The notes: a model not told the origin generated them from the letters alone. A stretch of DNA of 64,000 bases from Candidatus Baltobacteraceae bacterium (GCA_035502855.1 DATJTX010000027.1:41352-105351); one strand, 5' to 3'; numbered from the stretch's first letter, positions 8,306 to 19,821 are shown. Numbers and translations: made by a program.

Positions 8306-8777
8306 GTCCGCTCACGTTGAGATAGGCCAGCGCAATCGCGAGCGCGTCGGAAACGTCGTTGGGCTTGGGTGCGGTGCGCAGCTTGAGCATCTGCCTGACC
8401 ATCGCGTTGACCTGATCCTTGCTAGCGCTGCCCGACCCGACCAACGCCCGCTTGACGCGGGCGTGACCCAAGGTTTGGACCGGAATTCCGGCCTGCGCGC
8501 TGGCCAGACACATGACGCCGCGCGCATGTCCCATCAAGATGGCGGTCGACGGATTCTTATACGTCGTGTACAACTCCTCGATCACGACCACGTCGGGGGT
8601 CGTTTGCGAGAGCAGCGCGGTGATGCCGGCGTGGAGCTCGGCCAGGCGCCGCTCGAGCGCAGATCCGACGTTCGGCGTCACCACGCCGGCTTCGACCAGT
8701 GCGATGTCTCTTCCACGCCGCTCGATCACGCCGTATCCGGTGACGCGGAGCGCGGGATCGATGCCGAGAATCCGCAT
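8289..8777 (-). CDS. ruvC: Holliday junction resolvase RuvC
   Basis: RuvC cleaves the junction symmetrically. This 162-residue enzyme shows the acidic metal-binding residues of the RNase H-like fold: Asp in MRILGIDPALRVTGYGV, Glu in VVVIEELYTTYKNP, and the Asp pair in KPNDVSDALAIAL. The length is typical. The ATG overlaps the last base of the kinase stop codon, so it is co-transcribed with the PASTA kinase; this links a DNA-repair set to cell-wall signalling genes on one transcript. Confidence 0.96.
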   Translation of the reverse strand: MRILGIDPALRVTGYGVIERRGRDIALVEAGVVTPNVGSALERRLAELHAGITALLSQTTPDVVVIEELYTTYKNPSTAILMGHARGVMCLASAQAGIPVQTLGHARVKRALVGSGSASKDQVNAMVRQMLKLRTAPKPNDVSDALAIALAYLNVSGHVLAY

Positions 8778-10846
8778 TACTCTCCGGTTCCATTGACGAC
8801 GAGCGTGACCGTCGAGCCGGGCGTGAGGTTCGTGCCGGCGCTGGGGTCGGTGCCGATCACGCGTCCGTTCGCGCCTTCGCTCGTCGTGTACTGGATGTTA
8901 CCGACGCGATAGCCGTCTGCCTCGAGCGTCGTCTGCGCGTCACTGAGCGAGTCGCCTTCGGTATCGGGAACTTCTCCGTTGACCGAGAGCGTCAGCGTTA
9001 CGCGCTTTCCGCTCTCGACTCGAGTGCCGGCGGCCGTATCCTGCGCGAGGATGGTCCCGTTTCCGGCCGCCTGGGTCGAAAACGTGACCGCCACCTGGAG
9101 TCCGAGTTGCTGAAGCTGCGAGACGGCTTGCGCGTACGCCGCTCCGACCAACGAGGGAACGGTGATCGTTTGTGCGTAGCTCGCCGGGCCGGTGCTCACG
9201 GTCGCGCGAATCGTCTGGCCGCGCTGAAGCGGCTGCCCGGCCTGTACGTTTTGCGCGTCGATGAACCCGCTCGGCACGTTCGGATCGGCGGTCTGTTCCG
9301 AGGTGTCGAGCACGACACCGAGTTTTTGCGCGAGTGCCGTCGCGTCGGCAACCGACATGTTGTAGAAATTCGGCGCCGCGATCGCCTGCGGCCCTTTGGA
9401 AACGACAAGTGCGATCGTTGCACCCTGACGCACTTGCGAACGCGCCGCGGGAGCCTGATCGATCACGCTGTCCTTGGCGGCGTTGTCGAAGCGTTCGTCG
9501 CGCTTGACTTTGAAGCCGTCGTCCTCGAGCGTACGTTCGGCGTCGTTCACGTTATAGCCGCGCACGTCGGGCAAGCCGATCAGCGGGAGCCCATTGCTGA
9601 TCACGAGCTCCACCACCGAGTTGCGGTCGACCTGGGTGCCCGCTACGGGATTTTGGCGCATCACGTGATTGGCCGGAACGGTATCGCTTGCGCTCTTGTA
9701 AAAGCGCGCGATCAATCCGGCGTTCACGACCGCCGCTTCGGCCTGCGTATCGGTCATGCCGCTGTAGTCACCGACCGACACGCTCGACGCGACGTTCGGC
9801 AGCGTAAACGGCCGGCCGAAGACGTAATACCCGAGTCCGGTCGCAACCAGCGCCAGGAGCACGAGCGTTGCAACCAAACCGGCGCCGAAGCGCGAGCGCC
9901 GTTCTTCTTCCTCACCGAGCGAGGTGTAGGCGCGGTCGGGCAGCGGCGAGCGGCGCGGCGGCAGTACCGTATGCATCATCTGCGTCGGCGCGTCGTCGGA
10001 GATTTCGTAGGCGGCGACGCTCGGCCGCTCGCGCGCCTCGCGCAGCGCGGTAGCGACCTCGCTCGCGGAACGGAAGCGGTTCTCGGGACGCTTTTGCAGC
10101 AGTTTGTTGACGATCGCCGCCAGTGCGGGCGAGGTGCCGGGGACCTTCCCGTCGAGCATCGGGACGGGATCGCCGATGTGTTTGAGCGCGACCGTGACCG
10201 GCGATTCGCCGGTGTAGGGAAGGCTGCCGGTGAGCATCTGATAGATGACGATGCCGACGCTGTAGAGATCCGAACTCTCGTTCAGCTCGTGACCTTGCGC
10301 CTGTTCGGGGGAGATGTAGTACACGCTCCCCATCACCAGGCCCGGCTTGGTCAGTGCCATCGTTTGCTGCGAGACGGCACGCGCGATGCCGAAGTCCGAG
10401 AGTTTGACGACGTCGTCCTTCGTAACCAGGATGTTGGCGGGTTTGATGTCGCGGTGCAGCAGCCCCGCGCGGTGTGCGTAGGCGAGGCCGTTGCAAATCT
10501 GCGCGGCGTAATCGATAGCAACGGGCTCGGGAAGCGCTCCGTCGGCGATGATCTCGGCGAGCGATGGACCATCGACGAGTTCCATCACGATGTAGTACGT
10601 ATCGCCTTCGCGCCCGACGTCGTAGGTATTGACGATGTTGGGATGCGAAAGATGAGCCGCCGATTCGGCTTCTTGGTAGAAGCGCCGCACGAATTCGGCA
10701 TCGGCAGCATATTGCGGGCGCAAAACCTTGATCGCAACGCGCCGGCGCAGGACCGTATCGGTGCCGCTGTAGACCGTCGCCATCCCGCCTTCGCCGAGTT
10801 TGCGATCGAGTCGGTACCGATTGTTGAATGTCTGCTGCTCGATCAC
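8777..10846 (-). CDS. pknB: PASTA-domain serine/threonine protein kinase (PknB-like)
   Basis: This 689-residue transmembrane kinase has a complete Hanks-type catalytic domain (about residues 8-270). It shows the glycine loop GEGGMATVYSG, VAIKVL, the catalytic loop HRDIKPANILV, DFGIAR and YYISPEQAQG. One membrane helix (about 322-345, GLVATLVLLALVATGLGYYV) leads to five consecutive PASTA repeats that bind peptidoglycan fragments or lipid II. PknB-type kinases coordinate cell-wall synthesis and division; the PBP directly upstream fits this. I place the start at the GTG at 10846, because the residues from it (VIEQQTFNNRYRLDRKL) match family N-termini. That GTG overlaps the stop of an 8-codon mini-ORF. 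Confidence 0.93.
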   Translation of the reverse strand: MIEQQTFNNRYRLDRKLGEGGMATVYSGTDTVLRRRVAIKVLRPQYAADAEFVRRFYQEAESAAHLSHPNIVNTYDVGREGDTYYIVMELVDGPSLAEIIADGALPEPVAIDYAAQICNGLAYAHRAGLLHRDIKPANILVTKDDVVKLSDFGIARAVSQQTMALTKPGLVMGSVYYISPEQAQGHELNESSDLYSVGIVIYQMLTGSLPYTGESPVTVALKHIGDPVPMLDGKVPGTSPALAAIVNKLLQKRPENRFRSASEVATALREARERPSVAAYEISDDAPTQMMHTVLPPRRSPLPDRAYTSLGEEEERRSRFGAGLVATLVLLALVATGLGYYVFGRPFTLPNVASSVSVGDYSGMTDTQAEAAVVNAGLIARFYKSASDTVPANHVMRQNPVAGTQVDRNSVVELVISNGLPLIGLPDVRGYNVNDAERTLEDDGFKVKRDERFDNAAKDSVIDQAPAARSQVRQGATIALVVSKGPQAIAAPNFYNMSVADATALAQKLGVVLDTSEQTADPNVPSGFIDAQNVQAGQPLQRGQTIRATVSTGPASYAQTITVPSLVGAAYAQAVSQLQQLGLQVAVTFSTQAAGNGTILAQDTAAGTRVESGKRVTLTLSVNGEVPDTEGDSLSDAQTTLEADGYRVGNIQYTTSEGANGRVIGTDPSAGTNLTPGSTVTLVVNGTGE

Positions 10847-10869
10847 GTTCGTCTTACGGTTTCCCGCAT
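10843..10869 (-). CDS. Possible leader mini-ORF (8 codons) overlapping the PASTA kinase start
   Basis: The only good Shine-Dalgarno (AGGAGG, 10886-10881) between the PBP and the kinase is 34 bases from the kinase GTG but 11 bases from an ATG at 10869. That ATG opens an 8-residue ORF (MRETVRRT) whose TGA overlaps the kinase GTG as GTGA. The arrangement looks like a translational relay. Translation of the mini-ORF is inference; a single-base sequencing error is an alternative. Confidence 0.4.
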   Translation of the reverse strand: MRETVRRT

Positions 10870-10884
10870 CGCAGGTCTTTCCTC

Positions 10885-12285
10885 CTAATGCGTCGCGAGC
10901 GCCGCTTCGAGCACGCGGCGCGCGATGGGTGCAGCAACCGTCGCACCGTAGCCGGCGTTCTCCACGACGATTGCGACGACGAAGCGCGGATGATCGGCCG
11001 GCGCGAAGCAGACGAACCACGAGTGCGCCGCACCGTGAGGATTGGTGGCGGTCCCGGTCTTTCCGGCAACCTGCACGCCGGGGATCTGCGCGGTCGTCCC
11101 GGTGCCGTACTGCACGACGGCGATCATCATCTTCTTGACGTCCGCAGCCGTCTGCGGCGATATCGGCGTGACCAGCGTGCTCGTCGGCGTGACGCTGCGC
11201 ACCCGGCCGTCGAGCACGATCTGCCGTACGATGTAGGGCCGGGGCATCGCCCCGTTGTTTGCGATCGTCGCCGCGAGCAGCGCCATCTGCAGCGGCGTCA
11301 TCAAGAGCGCGCCTTGTCCAAAACCCATCTGGGCAAGCTCGCCGGGAACGATCGTGTCCTTCGGCGGCACACGGTCGGTTTCGGCCGGAAGCTGAAAGTC
11401 GAGCGGTGCGCCGATGCCCCAGCGATCGAGGTAATCGTAGAACGCATCGGTTCCCATCTTCAAGCTGATCTGCGCGAAATCGACGTTGCTGGAGAGCGCG
11501 AATGCGCCGGTGAGGTCCTGATATCCGGTGGCTTCACTCTCGTTGTCGTGCAGGACGAAATTCCCGATGACGTAGTAGCCGGGGTCCTCGAAATGGGAAT
11601 CCATCGTTACCGTGCCGTTTTCGAGCGCCGATCCCGCCGTGAAGATCTTGAACGTCGATCCGGGTGGATAGAGCCCGCTGATCGCGCGATTGAGCAGCGG
11701 GCTCTGGGTGTCATCGACGAGCGAGGGGAATTCGCGGTCGAAGTCCGTGGGATCGTAGCTCGGTACGCTGGCGATCGCGAGCACGGCGCCGGTCGAGGGA
11801 TCGAGCACGATGCCCGCGCCGCGCGCGTGCACGGAGAGCTGCGCCCACAGCGTACGCTCGATCGCGGGCACGATCGTCGTCACGACGTCCGCGCCCCGCG
11901 AGCGCGAACTCTTCCCGGCGAACGCGTTCTCGATCGCGTCGAATTGCGCCAGCGGATCGCCGGTCGTGTCGGCCGGCGTGAGCGCGCGGTCGTACGCGCT
12001 TTCGATACCGCTCGTGCCATAGCGCGCGGAGACGTATCCCACCGTTTGCGCGAGCGCGGCGCCGAGCGGATAGACGCGCGCGCCGCCTCGCGTGCTCGCG
12101 AGCACGGCGCCGTCGGTCGCGAGGATCTCGCCGCGGCGCGCGTCGAGCAGTGCATGCCGCGGATTATAGGGCTTGGCGGCGATGCCCGGCCCGTCGACCA
12201 ACATCACCCATGCGGTGCGCAGCGCCAGGGCCGCGAAGAGCACGACGAAGAGCACCCGCAGAGCGCCGATCGCGCGATTGGTCAC
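10885..12285 (-). CDS. Class B penicillin-binding protein (peptidoglycan transpeptidase, PbpA/FtsI-like)
   Basis: A 466-residue DD-transpeptidase anchored by one N-terminal helix (about residues 5-25, IGALRVLFVVLFAALALRTAW). All three catalytic motifs are present: SxxK in YPPGSTFKIFTA, SxN in FALSSNVDFAQ and KTG in VAGKTGTATNP. The N-terminal dimerisation region is short, so it most resembles the small PbpA-type class B enzymes found next to PASTA kinases in Actinobacteria and relatives. It crosslinks peptidoglycan in the periplasm. No SEDS partner (FtsW/RodA) is visible: the gene in that position encodes an unrelated hypothetical protein. The start overlaps that gene by 4 bases. Confidence 0.92.
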   Translation of the reverse strand: MTNRAIGALRVLFVVLFAALALRTAWVMLVDGPGIAAKPYNPRHALLDARRGEILATDGAVLASTRGGARVYPLGAALAQTVGYVSARYGTSGIESAYDRALTPADTTGDPLAQFDAIENAFAGKSSRSRGADVVTTIVPAIERTLWAQLSVHARGAGIVLDPSTGAVLAIASVPSYDPTDFDREFPSLVDDTQSPLLNRAISGLYPPGSTFKIFTAGSALENGTVTMDSHFEDPGYYVIGNFVLHDNESEATGYQDLTGAFALSSNVDFAQISLKMGTDAFYDYLDRWGIGAPLDFQLPAETDRVPPKDTIVPGELAQMGFGQGALLMTPLQMALLAATIANNGAMPRPYIVRQIVLDGRVRSVTPTSTLVTPISPQTAADVKKMMIAVVQYGTGTTAQIPGVQVAGKTGTATNPHGAAHSWFVCFAPADHPRFVVAIVVENAGYGATVAAPIARRVLEAALATH

Positions 12286-13070
12286 CGTTCGCGCAAAACG
12301 CTGAATCCGCCGCCGGAGCGTAGGGCCATATACGGCCGGCCCGGCTCGGCGGTGATCAACAGGTTGATCATTTCTTGCGCCGTTGCTGCAGCGATCTCAC
12401 CCGAAGAAAAGACGACGTCGACGCCCATTTCGGCCAGAATCGGCGCAGCGATGTACGCGCAGGTCGGCAGCGTCTCGAAATGCCGATCTTCATACGGACC
12501 GTCGTGCCACGGACCGCGCTTCCCGAAGACCTGCGCGTGATAGTCCCAGGCGCACAGCTCCTTCTCTTTCCACACGAACTCGCCTTGGACGCAGAGGCGG
12601 CGGCACGCTGCGCACTGCACGATCGGTGCGGGCGGATGCGCGAGCCCATCGACGATCTCCTCGGGCAGATCCTCGATGTTGAGCACCGCTTCGTCGGAGA
12701 GCGCTTCGGGCAGGTCGGCTTGCCATTGTACGCGCGCGAGCAATTCGATGTCGCGCATCGGGGCGACGAACGCGCGCTCGTCTTCAGGCGGAAAGGTTCG
12801 ATCGACCCAATCGAGCAGGTTCGCGAGCGCGATCCCAACGTTCTGCCAGGATTCGCCGATGACGACGCCGATCGGCGTCCATGCCAGCGGCACCAGCCGC
12901 GCGGTGACCGCTCCGGCGTCGGTTCGAAAACTGTTGATGAAGCCGAGCGTGCTTCCGCTGCCGCCCAGCACGAAGACGCGAGGCTCGTTGCTCAGCTCGA
13001 GGCTTCGATCGTCGCCGGAGCGCTGCGGACCACGGGACGATGCCCCGCCGTGGTTGCCAAAGTGATGCAT
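12282..13070 (-). CDS. Hypothetical protein with Cys/His-rich centre, first gene of the PBP-kinase-ruv operon
   Basis: I do not recognise this 262-residue protein. It has no signal peptide or membrane helix. The middle (about residues 150-210) holds CAACRRLC, a later Cys and His in ELCAWDYHAQ, and another Cys in TLPTCAYIA, which could bind a metal ion. The start is uncertain: the ATG at 13070 lacks a Shine-Dalgarno, and the first ~30 residues are low in similarity to globular sequence, so translation may begin downstream. It overlaps the PBP by 4 bases, so it is in the same operon, and its position suggests a role in envelope or division control, but nothing in the sequence proves this. Confidence 0.6.
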   Translation of the reverse strand: MHHFGNHGGASSRGPQRSGDDRSLELSNEPRVFVLGGSGSTLGFINSFRTDAGAVTARLVPLAWTPIGVVIGESWQNVGIALANLLDWVDRTFPPEDERAFVAPMRDIELLARVQWQADLPEALSDEAVLNIEDLPEEIVDGLAHPPAPIVQCAACRRLCVQGEFVWKEKELCAWDYHAQVFGKRGPWHDGPYEDRHFETLPTCAYIAAPILAEMGVDVVFSSGEIAAATAQEMINLLITAEPGRPYMALRSGGGFSVLRER

Positions 13071-13118
13071 CGGGATGAACTTCGACTCGTCATCCGGCCG
13101 AGCCCTGGAGTGAGCGCA

Positions 13119-15482
13119 TCACGGGTTGGACGAATGCGCGATGTCGAAGCGCAGGCGGATAAATGCGTCGGGTGCAGGAAGGGGTGCAGCGTTTTCGAGC
13201 AGCGTGCTGCCGCTTTGCGTCAGCAGCGGCTGTGCGAATCGCGGGGAAGTGAAAAGGCCGGCGTAACTGTTGAAAAGGTTCCGGCTTACGATCTCGAGCG
13301 TGCACGCCGGAGAAATCCGGCGCTCGATCCCCGCCGTCCAGTACGCATATCCGGGCAAATTGTTCGAATTGTTTCGCGAGGCGATGATCCCGCTGAGCAT
13401 GAGTTCGGTCTTATCGTCGGGCAGGCCCCAGCCGGCCGAGAGCCCGGCGCGCCATGGAGCGATATTCGGCAGCTGGCGTCCCGGGATGTAGATGGAAAAC
13501 GGAGCGTTGAGGCGAGGATCGCCGGCGAGGATCGCTTGCGTTCCATCTAAGAAGCCGGAAACGTTGACGCGTTCGCGAAACGCGGTAACGTTCCAGGCAA
13601 GGTTCACGCCCCGGTAAAGAACGCTAAGACCGTTGAGATCTTGTATCAAGTAGATTCTACTGGTGGCGGGAGCGGAGCCCGGGCAGCCGCCGTAGGTGGA
13701 ATATCCATCTTGCAACTCCGCCGCATATCCCGCGGGTACAGCGCCGGCAGGCTCCGTCCCGAGCGGAACTTGCGCATCCGTCAGGGTTACACCGCGATCG
13801 GATTCATCGTACGCATAAGCGCTGACTGTCGTTTGCGCGTGGGTCCAGGTCCACCCTGCGTCCACGACCGCCGATCGGACGGCGTGGCCGTTTTGGCTGG
13901 GCGCGTTCGCCTCGATGAAATTGCCGGCACAATCGTAATACGCGGACGCCGCATCGTCGAGTACGCCCCCACCCAGCGTCTCGGCGTCGCGCGCGACGGT
14001 GCCGACCTTGAGACGAAACGAGTTCGCGCCTGCGGTTGCGGATGACGAAAGTGCGGCACCCGCGCCTGCGCCGCTTCCTGAAACGTTTACGTCCGTAACG
14101 TCAATCCCTACGGGAACCTTGCCTACGATGAATAGATTTCGGTGAGCCTTGATCGTCTGTGCGTTCTTTGCGCCTTGCATGAAAGGCAGTTCCGGCGTCT
14201 GGGCGATCGCCGTGTCGTCGCGGTCACCGTCGGCGAAAAACATCAGGTTCGTTTGCGCCGCGTCCGCGAACGCGAAATCGATGCTTGCCGACGTGCCTAT
14301 CGTCGTCGTCGTTTCCGTCAATGGAGAGGGGATCAGACCCACGATGCGGTGCGCATAGTCGTCCTCATCTCCTATTCCAAGGCGCGAGAGCGCGACGGCA
14401 AGCATTCCGGATGGCAACGTTCCGGTGAACCGCACGCTGAGATGCGAGAAGTCGAGAGCACTCGTATTGCCCGGGCCGATTCCATATGGAAGGGGGCCGG
14501 CAAAAAACGTCGGGATCGGCTGCTCGAAGGATCGCGCGTCGATCGCGCGGAGTGACGCAGTCCAATTGACGCCCAACGGGAAGTTCACGACACCGTAGAG
14601 CGAGGTTCCGCTGATGCCGCCGGTGTGCAGGTAATCCAGGCCCGAGGTGTCGAGGTACGTCGCGCCGTTCAGCGAGCTATCCACGTGCCGTTCGTTGACG
14701 ACCGCCGCGTAGCTGATCGCTCCTGACGTGCTCTGCAGCGAAGCCTTCTCGGTTGCATATTGGTAGCCGCCATAGGTTCCGGTCGCGGCAAGCTGCGTTG
14801 CCAGCGAGGGATTCAGAAAGAACAGATCCACCGAGTCGTTGAACTGATCGGTTTGGACGCCTTGCAGCAGATCGGGATCGAGCGCGTGCAGGGCGAGCGG
14901 ATTTGAGATTTGCACGCCGTCGAATGCCACCGAGGTCATGCTTGGGTCTCTACCCTCGAGCGAAAGGCCTTCGACCGTGCCGTCTTGGGCATTGCGCTGA
15001 ACGGTGATACCACCCAAATCGTTGAGCGCATCGAGCAGATTGAGCGAAAGCTTCGCCGCGACGTCATTCTCCGAGAGCCGGCGACTTCCGACCTTGATTT
15101 CTGAAGCTAGTGCCCTCACGGTCCCGATCGTTTTCAACGTGGGCGCCAAACGCACGTCGACCAGCGTTTCTCGGTTCGGCGTCACTTCCACGAGGTGCGT
15201 AATCTCTTGGTAACCGTGCGCGCGCACGGCGAGACGGTATTCGCCTTCGGGAAGCGACACCACACGCGCGTCACCGGCCGAGTCGCTGAGCACGACGCGG
15301 TCGAGCGATTCCGCACCACCGATGACGTAGACCGCTGCGCTCGCAAGCGGGCGTCCGGTGGAAGCGTCGATCACATGAACGAGAAGGACCCCCACGGATT
15401 CGGTTTGCGCGCCCGTATCGACGCGGACGAGGAGGTATGCCGCGACGACGACTGCGAGCAGAATCGCCGCAGAGCGGCACAT
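13119..15482 (-). CDS. TonB-dependent-receptor-like outer-membrane protein with carboxypeptidase-regulatory domain
   Basis: At 787 residues, it starts with a signal sequence (MCRSAAILLAVVVAAYLLVR). An Ig-like carboxypeptidase-regulatory (CNA-B-like) domain follows (about 35-115), with STGRPLASAAVYVIGG and LPEGEYRLAVRAHGYQEI. Next is a plug-like section (LNLLDALNDLGGITVQRNAQDGTVEGLSLEGRD) and a long beta-rich region suitable for a barrel. The C-terminus reads IRLRFDIAHSSNP and so lacks the usual terminal aromatic residue. I chose the ATG at 15482 because it overlaps the stop of the upstream gene (TGATG) and begins the signal peptide. Ligand unknown. It closes the three-gene cluster that begins with the six-cysteine peptide. 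Confidence 0.75.
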   Translation of the reverse strand: MCRSAAILLAVVVAAYLLVRVDTGAQTESVGVLLVHVIDASTGRPLASAAVYVIGGAESLDRVVLSDSAGDARVVSLPEGEYRLAVRAHGYQEITHLVEVTPNRETLVDVRLAPTLKTIGTVRALASEIKVGSRRLSENDVAAKLSLNLLDALNDLGGITVQRNAQDGTVEGLSLEGRDPSMTSVAFDGVQISNPLALHALDPDLLQGVQTDQFNDSVDLFFLNPSLATQLAATGTYGGYQYATEKASLQSTSGAISYAAVVNERHVDSSLNGATYLDTSGLDYLHTGGISGTSLYGVVNFPLGVNWTASLRAIDARSFEQPIPTFFAGPLPYGIGPGNTSALDFSHLSVRFTGTLPSGMLAVALSRLGIGDEDDYAHRIVGLIPSPLTETTTTIGTSASIDFAFADAAQTNLMFFADGDRDDTAIAQTPELPFMQGAKNAQTIKAHRNLFIVGKVPVGIDVTDVNVSGSGAGAGAALSSSATAGANSFRLKVGTVARDAETLGGGVLDDAASAYYDCAGNFIEANAPSQNGHAVRSAVVDAGWTWTHAQTTVSAYAYDESDRGVTLTDAQVPLGTEPAGAVPAGYAAELQDGYSTYGGCPGSAPATSRIYLIQDLNGLSVLYRGVNLAWNVTAFRERVNVSGFLDGTQAILAGDPRLNAPFSIYIPGRQLPNIAPWRAGLSAGWGLPDDKTELMLSGIIASRNNSNNLPGYAYWTAGIERRISPACTLEIVSRNLFNSYAGLFTSPRFAQPLLTQSGSTLLENAAPLPAPDAFIRLRFDIAHSSNP

Positions 15483-16228
15483 CAATTCAGGCGATGAAGC
15501 GTGATGATGATGCGACGCATCTCTTGACGTGCCGACGAAATCGTGGTTTGCCCGAGAAACACCTGCTGATCGACCGTGAGCGTTTCGTCCGCGGTCACGC
15601 CGTGCTCCAGCGTCAGCGTCGCGTGCCAAGTGGAGGCGCCGTACTCCGTCGGAATATCGATCGTCGTGCCGTTCACGCTTCCGGTCGTGTGTATCGGATG
15701 CTCGATCTCTTGCCCGGACGGACCGTTGCCGCTGCCCGACAGCTCGAGGCGGACCTCTCCGGTTTGGGCGTCGATGGAGACGACGCGTACCCGTTGCTCC
15801 CCTGCCGGGCCGAAGGCCCATGGACGAGCGATTGTAAACCTCCACGCTTCGCCGGCTTGCAGCGTTCCGGAAGGCCGGCCGCAGAATATGGGATCGTAAA
15901 AGACCTCTACGCCGGGATCTCCAATAGCACTTTTACCCGCGGCAGAGAGATCATACTTATTGACTGTCATATCGGTCGATGTGGAATGACCGGGCAGATC
16001 GAAAACTGCATGAAGCTTCATCGACGCGTCGTCTTGTTCGAGCGCGGTAACACTGATTTTGCCGGTGAACTGACGGAAGGCGCCGCCGGAGAGCTGCAGC
16101 CGGACACCATATGCTTCCTTAACCGTCGCCCCCGTTGGGATGGTCGGCCGTAGAAGCACGGGAAGTGCAAAGGGCGTCGCTGTTGCCGTTACCGCGGCAA
16201 AAAGGACGGCACCGGAAAATGCGTACAT
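15482..16228 (-). CDS. Secreted protein of unknown function, coupled to the TonB-type receptor
   Basis: This 248-residue protein starts with a signal peptide (MYAFSGAVLFAAVTATATPFA). The rest is rich in alternating hydrophobic/polar and Thr/Ser stretches typical of beta proteins, for example TLTLEHGVTADETLTVDQQV. A lone Cys occurs near residue 115. I recognise no family. The stop overlaps the receptor's ATG by one base (TGATG), so the two are made together and may act as an envelope or periplasmic pair. The upstream gene is the six-cysteine peptide, separated by 70 bases that contain a strong hairpin. Confidence 0.65.
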   Translation of the reverse strand: MYAFSGAVLFAAVTATATPFALPVLLRPTIPTGATVKEAYGVRLQLSGGAFRQFTGKISVTALEQDDASMKLHAVFDLPGHSTSTDMTVNKYDLSAAGKSAIGDPGVEVFYDPIFCGRPSGTLQAGEAWRFTIARPWAFGPAGEQRVRVVSIDAQTGEVRLELSGSGNGPSGQEIEHPIHTTGSVNGTTIDIPTEYGASTWHATLTLEHGVTADETLTVDQQVFLGQTTISSARQEMRRIIITLHRLN

Positions 16229-16259
16229 AATAATAACACCCGGATTCGAGAGGAGGCGA

Positions 16260-16287
16260 GGCGGGTGCGACCGCGCGTCGCCCCGCC
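16260..16287 (-). promoter_or_regulatory. Strong GC hairpin between the six-cysteine peptide gene and the secreted-protein gene
   Basis: Reading the minus strand, GGCGGG-GCGAC, a GCGCG loop, GTCGC-A-CCCGCC forms an 11-bp stem with a single bulged A. It starts 12 bases after the peptide gene's stop and precedes the next ATG (16228) by about 30 bases. With no T-run, it is more likely a processing, stability or attenuation element than a full intrinsic terminator. It would allow more peptide mRNA than downstream mRNA. Confidence 0.5.
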
Positions 16288-16298
16288 TTCGCGCTAGA

Positions 16299-16559
16299 CT
16301 AGAGCGGCATGGGGCCGGTGCATGGAAAGTCTTCGCATATCGAGACTTCGTAGCAGACCACGACGACGCCGATTGGTGTTATGAGTGGAATGCAATAGTC
16401 CTCAGTGTCGCATATTTCGATGGTACATGTGATTTCGCCAACAGCCCTGGAGAGGTTAACTGGAGATGCTGGCCTGGCCTGAGTACCCGCACTGGCCGGC
16501 ACCGCACCAAACGTCAGCAACGTTAGCGCCGCGCCGATGGAAGTCAATCTCCTGATCAC
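16299..16559 (-). CDS. Small secreted six-cysteine peptide
   Basis: An 86-residue precursor with a good signal peptide (residues 1-24, ending PASA). The mature part of ~62 residues has six cysteines at 45, 50, 56, 69, 75 and 80. Their spacing is mirror-symmetric: C-x4-C-x5-C-x12-C-x5-C-x4-C. It is acidic, and no Lys or Arg occurs after residue 38. Such a pattern suggests three disulfides or a metal-binding fold. I know no family with it. The GTG start at 16559 has GGGAG placed correctly in front. It is the first gene of a cluster with a secreted protein and a TonB-type receptor. Options: a secreted structural or signalling peptide, a bacteriocin-like product, or a ligand of the receptor. Function unknown. 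Confidence 0.65.
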   Translation of the reverse strand: MIRRLTSIGAALTLLTFGAVPASAGTQARPASPVNLSRAVGEITCTIEICDTEDYCIPLITPIGVVVVCYEVSICEDFPCTGPMPL

Positions 16560-16613
16560 CTGAGGCTCCCTTCTCTTTGACTAAAAAAAGCAAGGACCCA
16601 AGTTAAGTAGACC

Positions 16614-16683
16614 AAAAAACCCCGTGGCCAGTCAATTACCCTTCGGTCGAGGCGGCCCAGGTCCGGCCCTCCGGCGGGGGGCT

Positions 16684-16690
<7 letters not shown>
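16614..16690 (-). terminator. Possible terminator of carB
   Basis: On the minus strand, CCCGTG (16690-16685), which includes the first bases of the carB stop codon, can pair with CACGGG (16626-16621). That arm is followed by one G and six T (16619-16614). The intervening ~58 bases are GC-rich and could fold separately. The long interior makes this less certain than a compact terminator. Confidence 0.4.

Positions 16691-19821
<3,131 letters not shown>

Noticed and set aside
9107..10888. 593-codon open frame antisense to the PASTA kinase
   Set aside because: Shadow of a well-supported kinase; no ribosome-binding site or domain.
15483..15845. N-terminal extension of the TonB-type receptor
   Set aside because: The residues are Arg/His-rich read-through of the upstream gene; the signal peptide starts at 15482.
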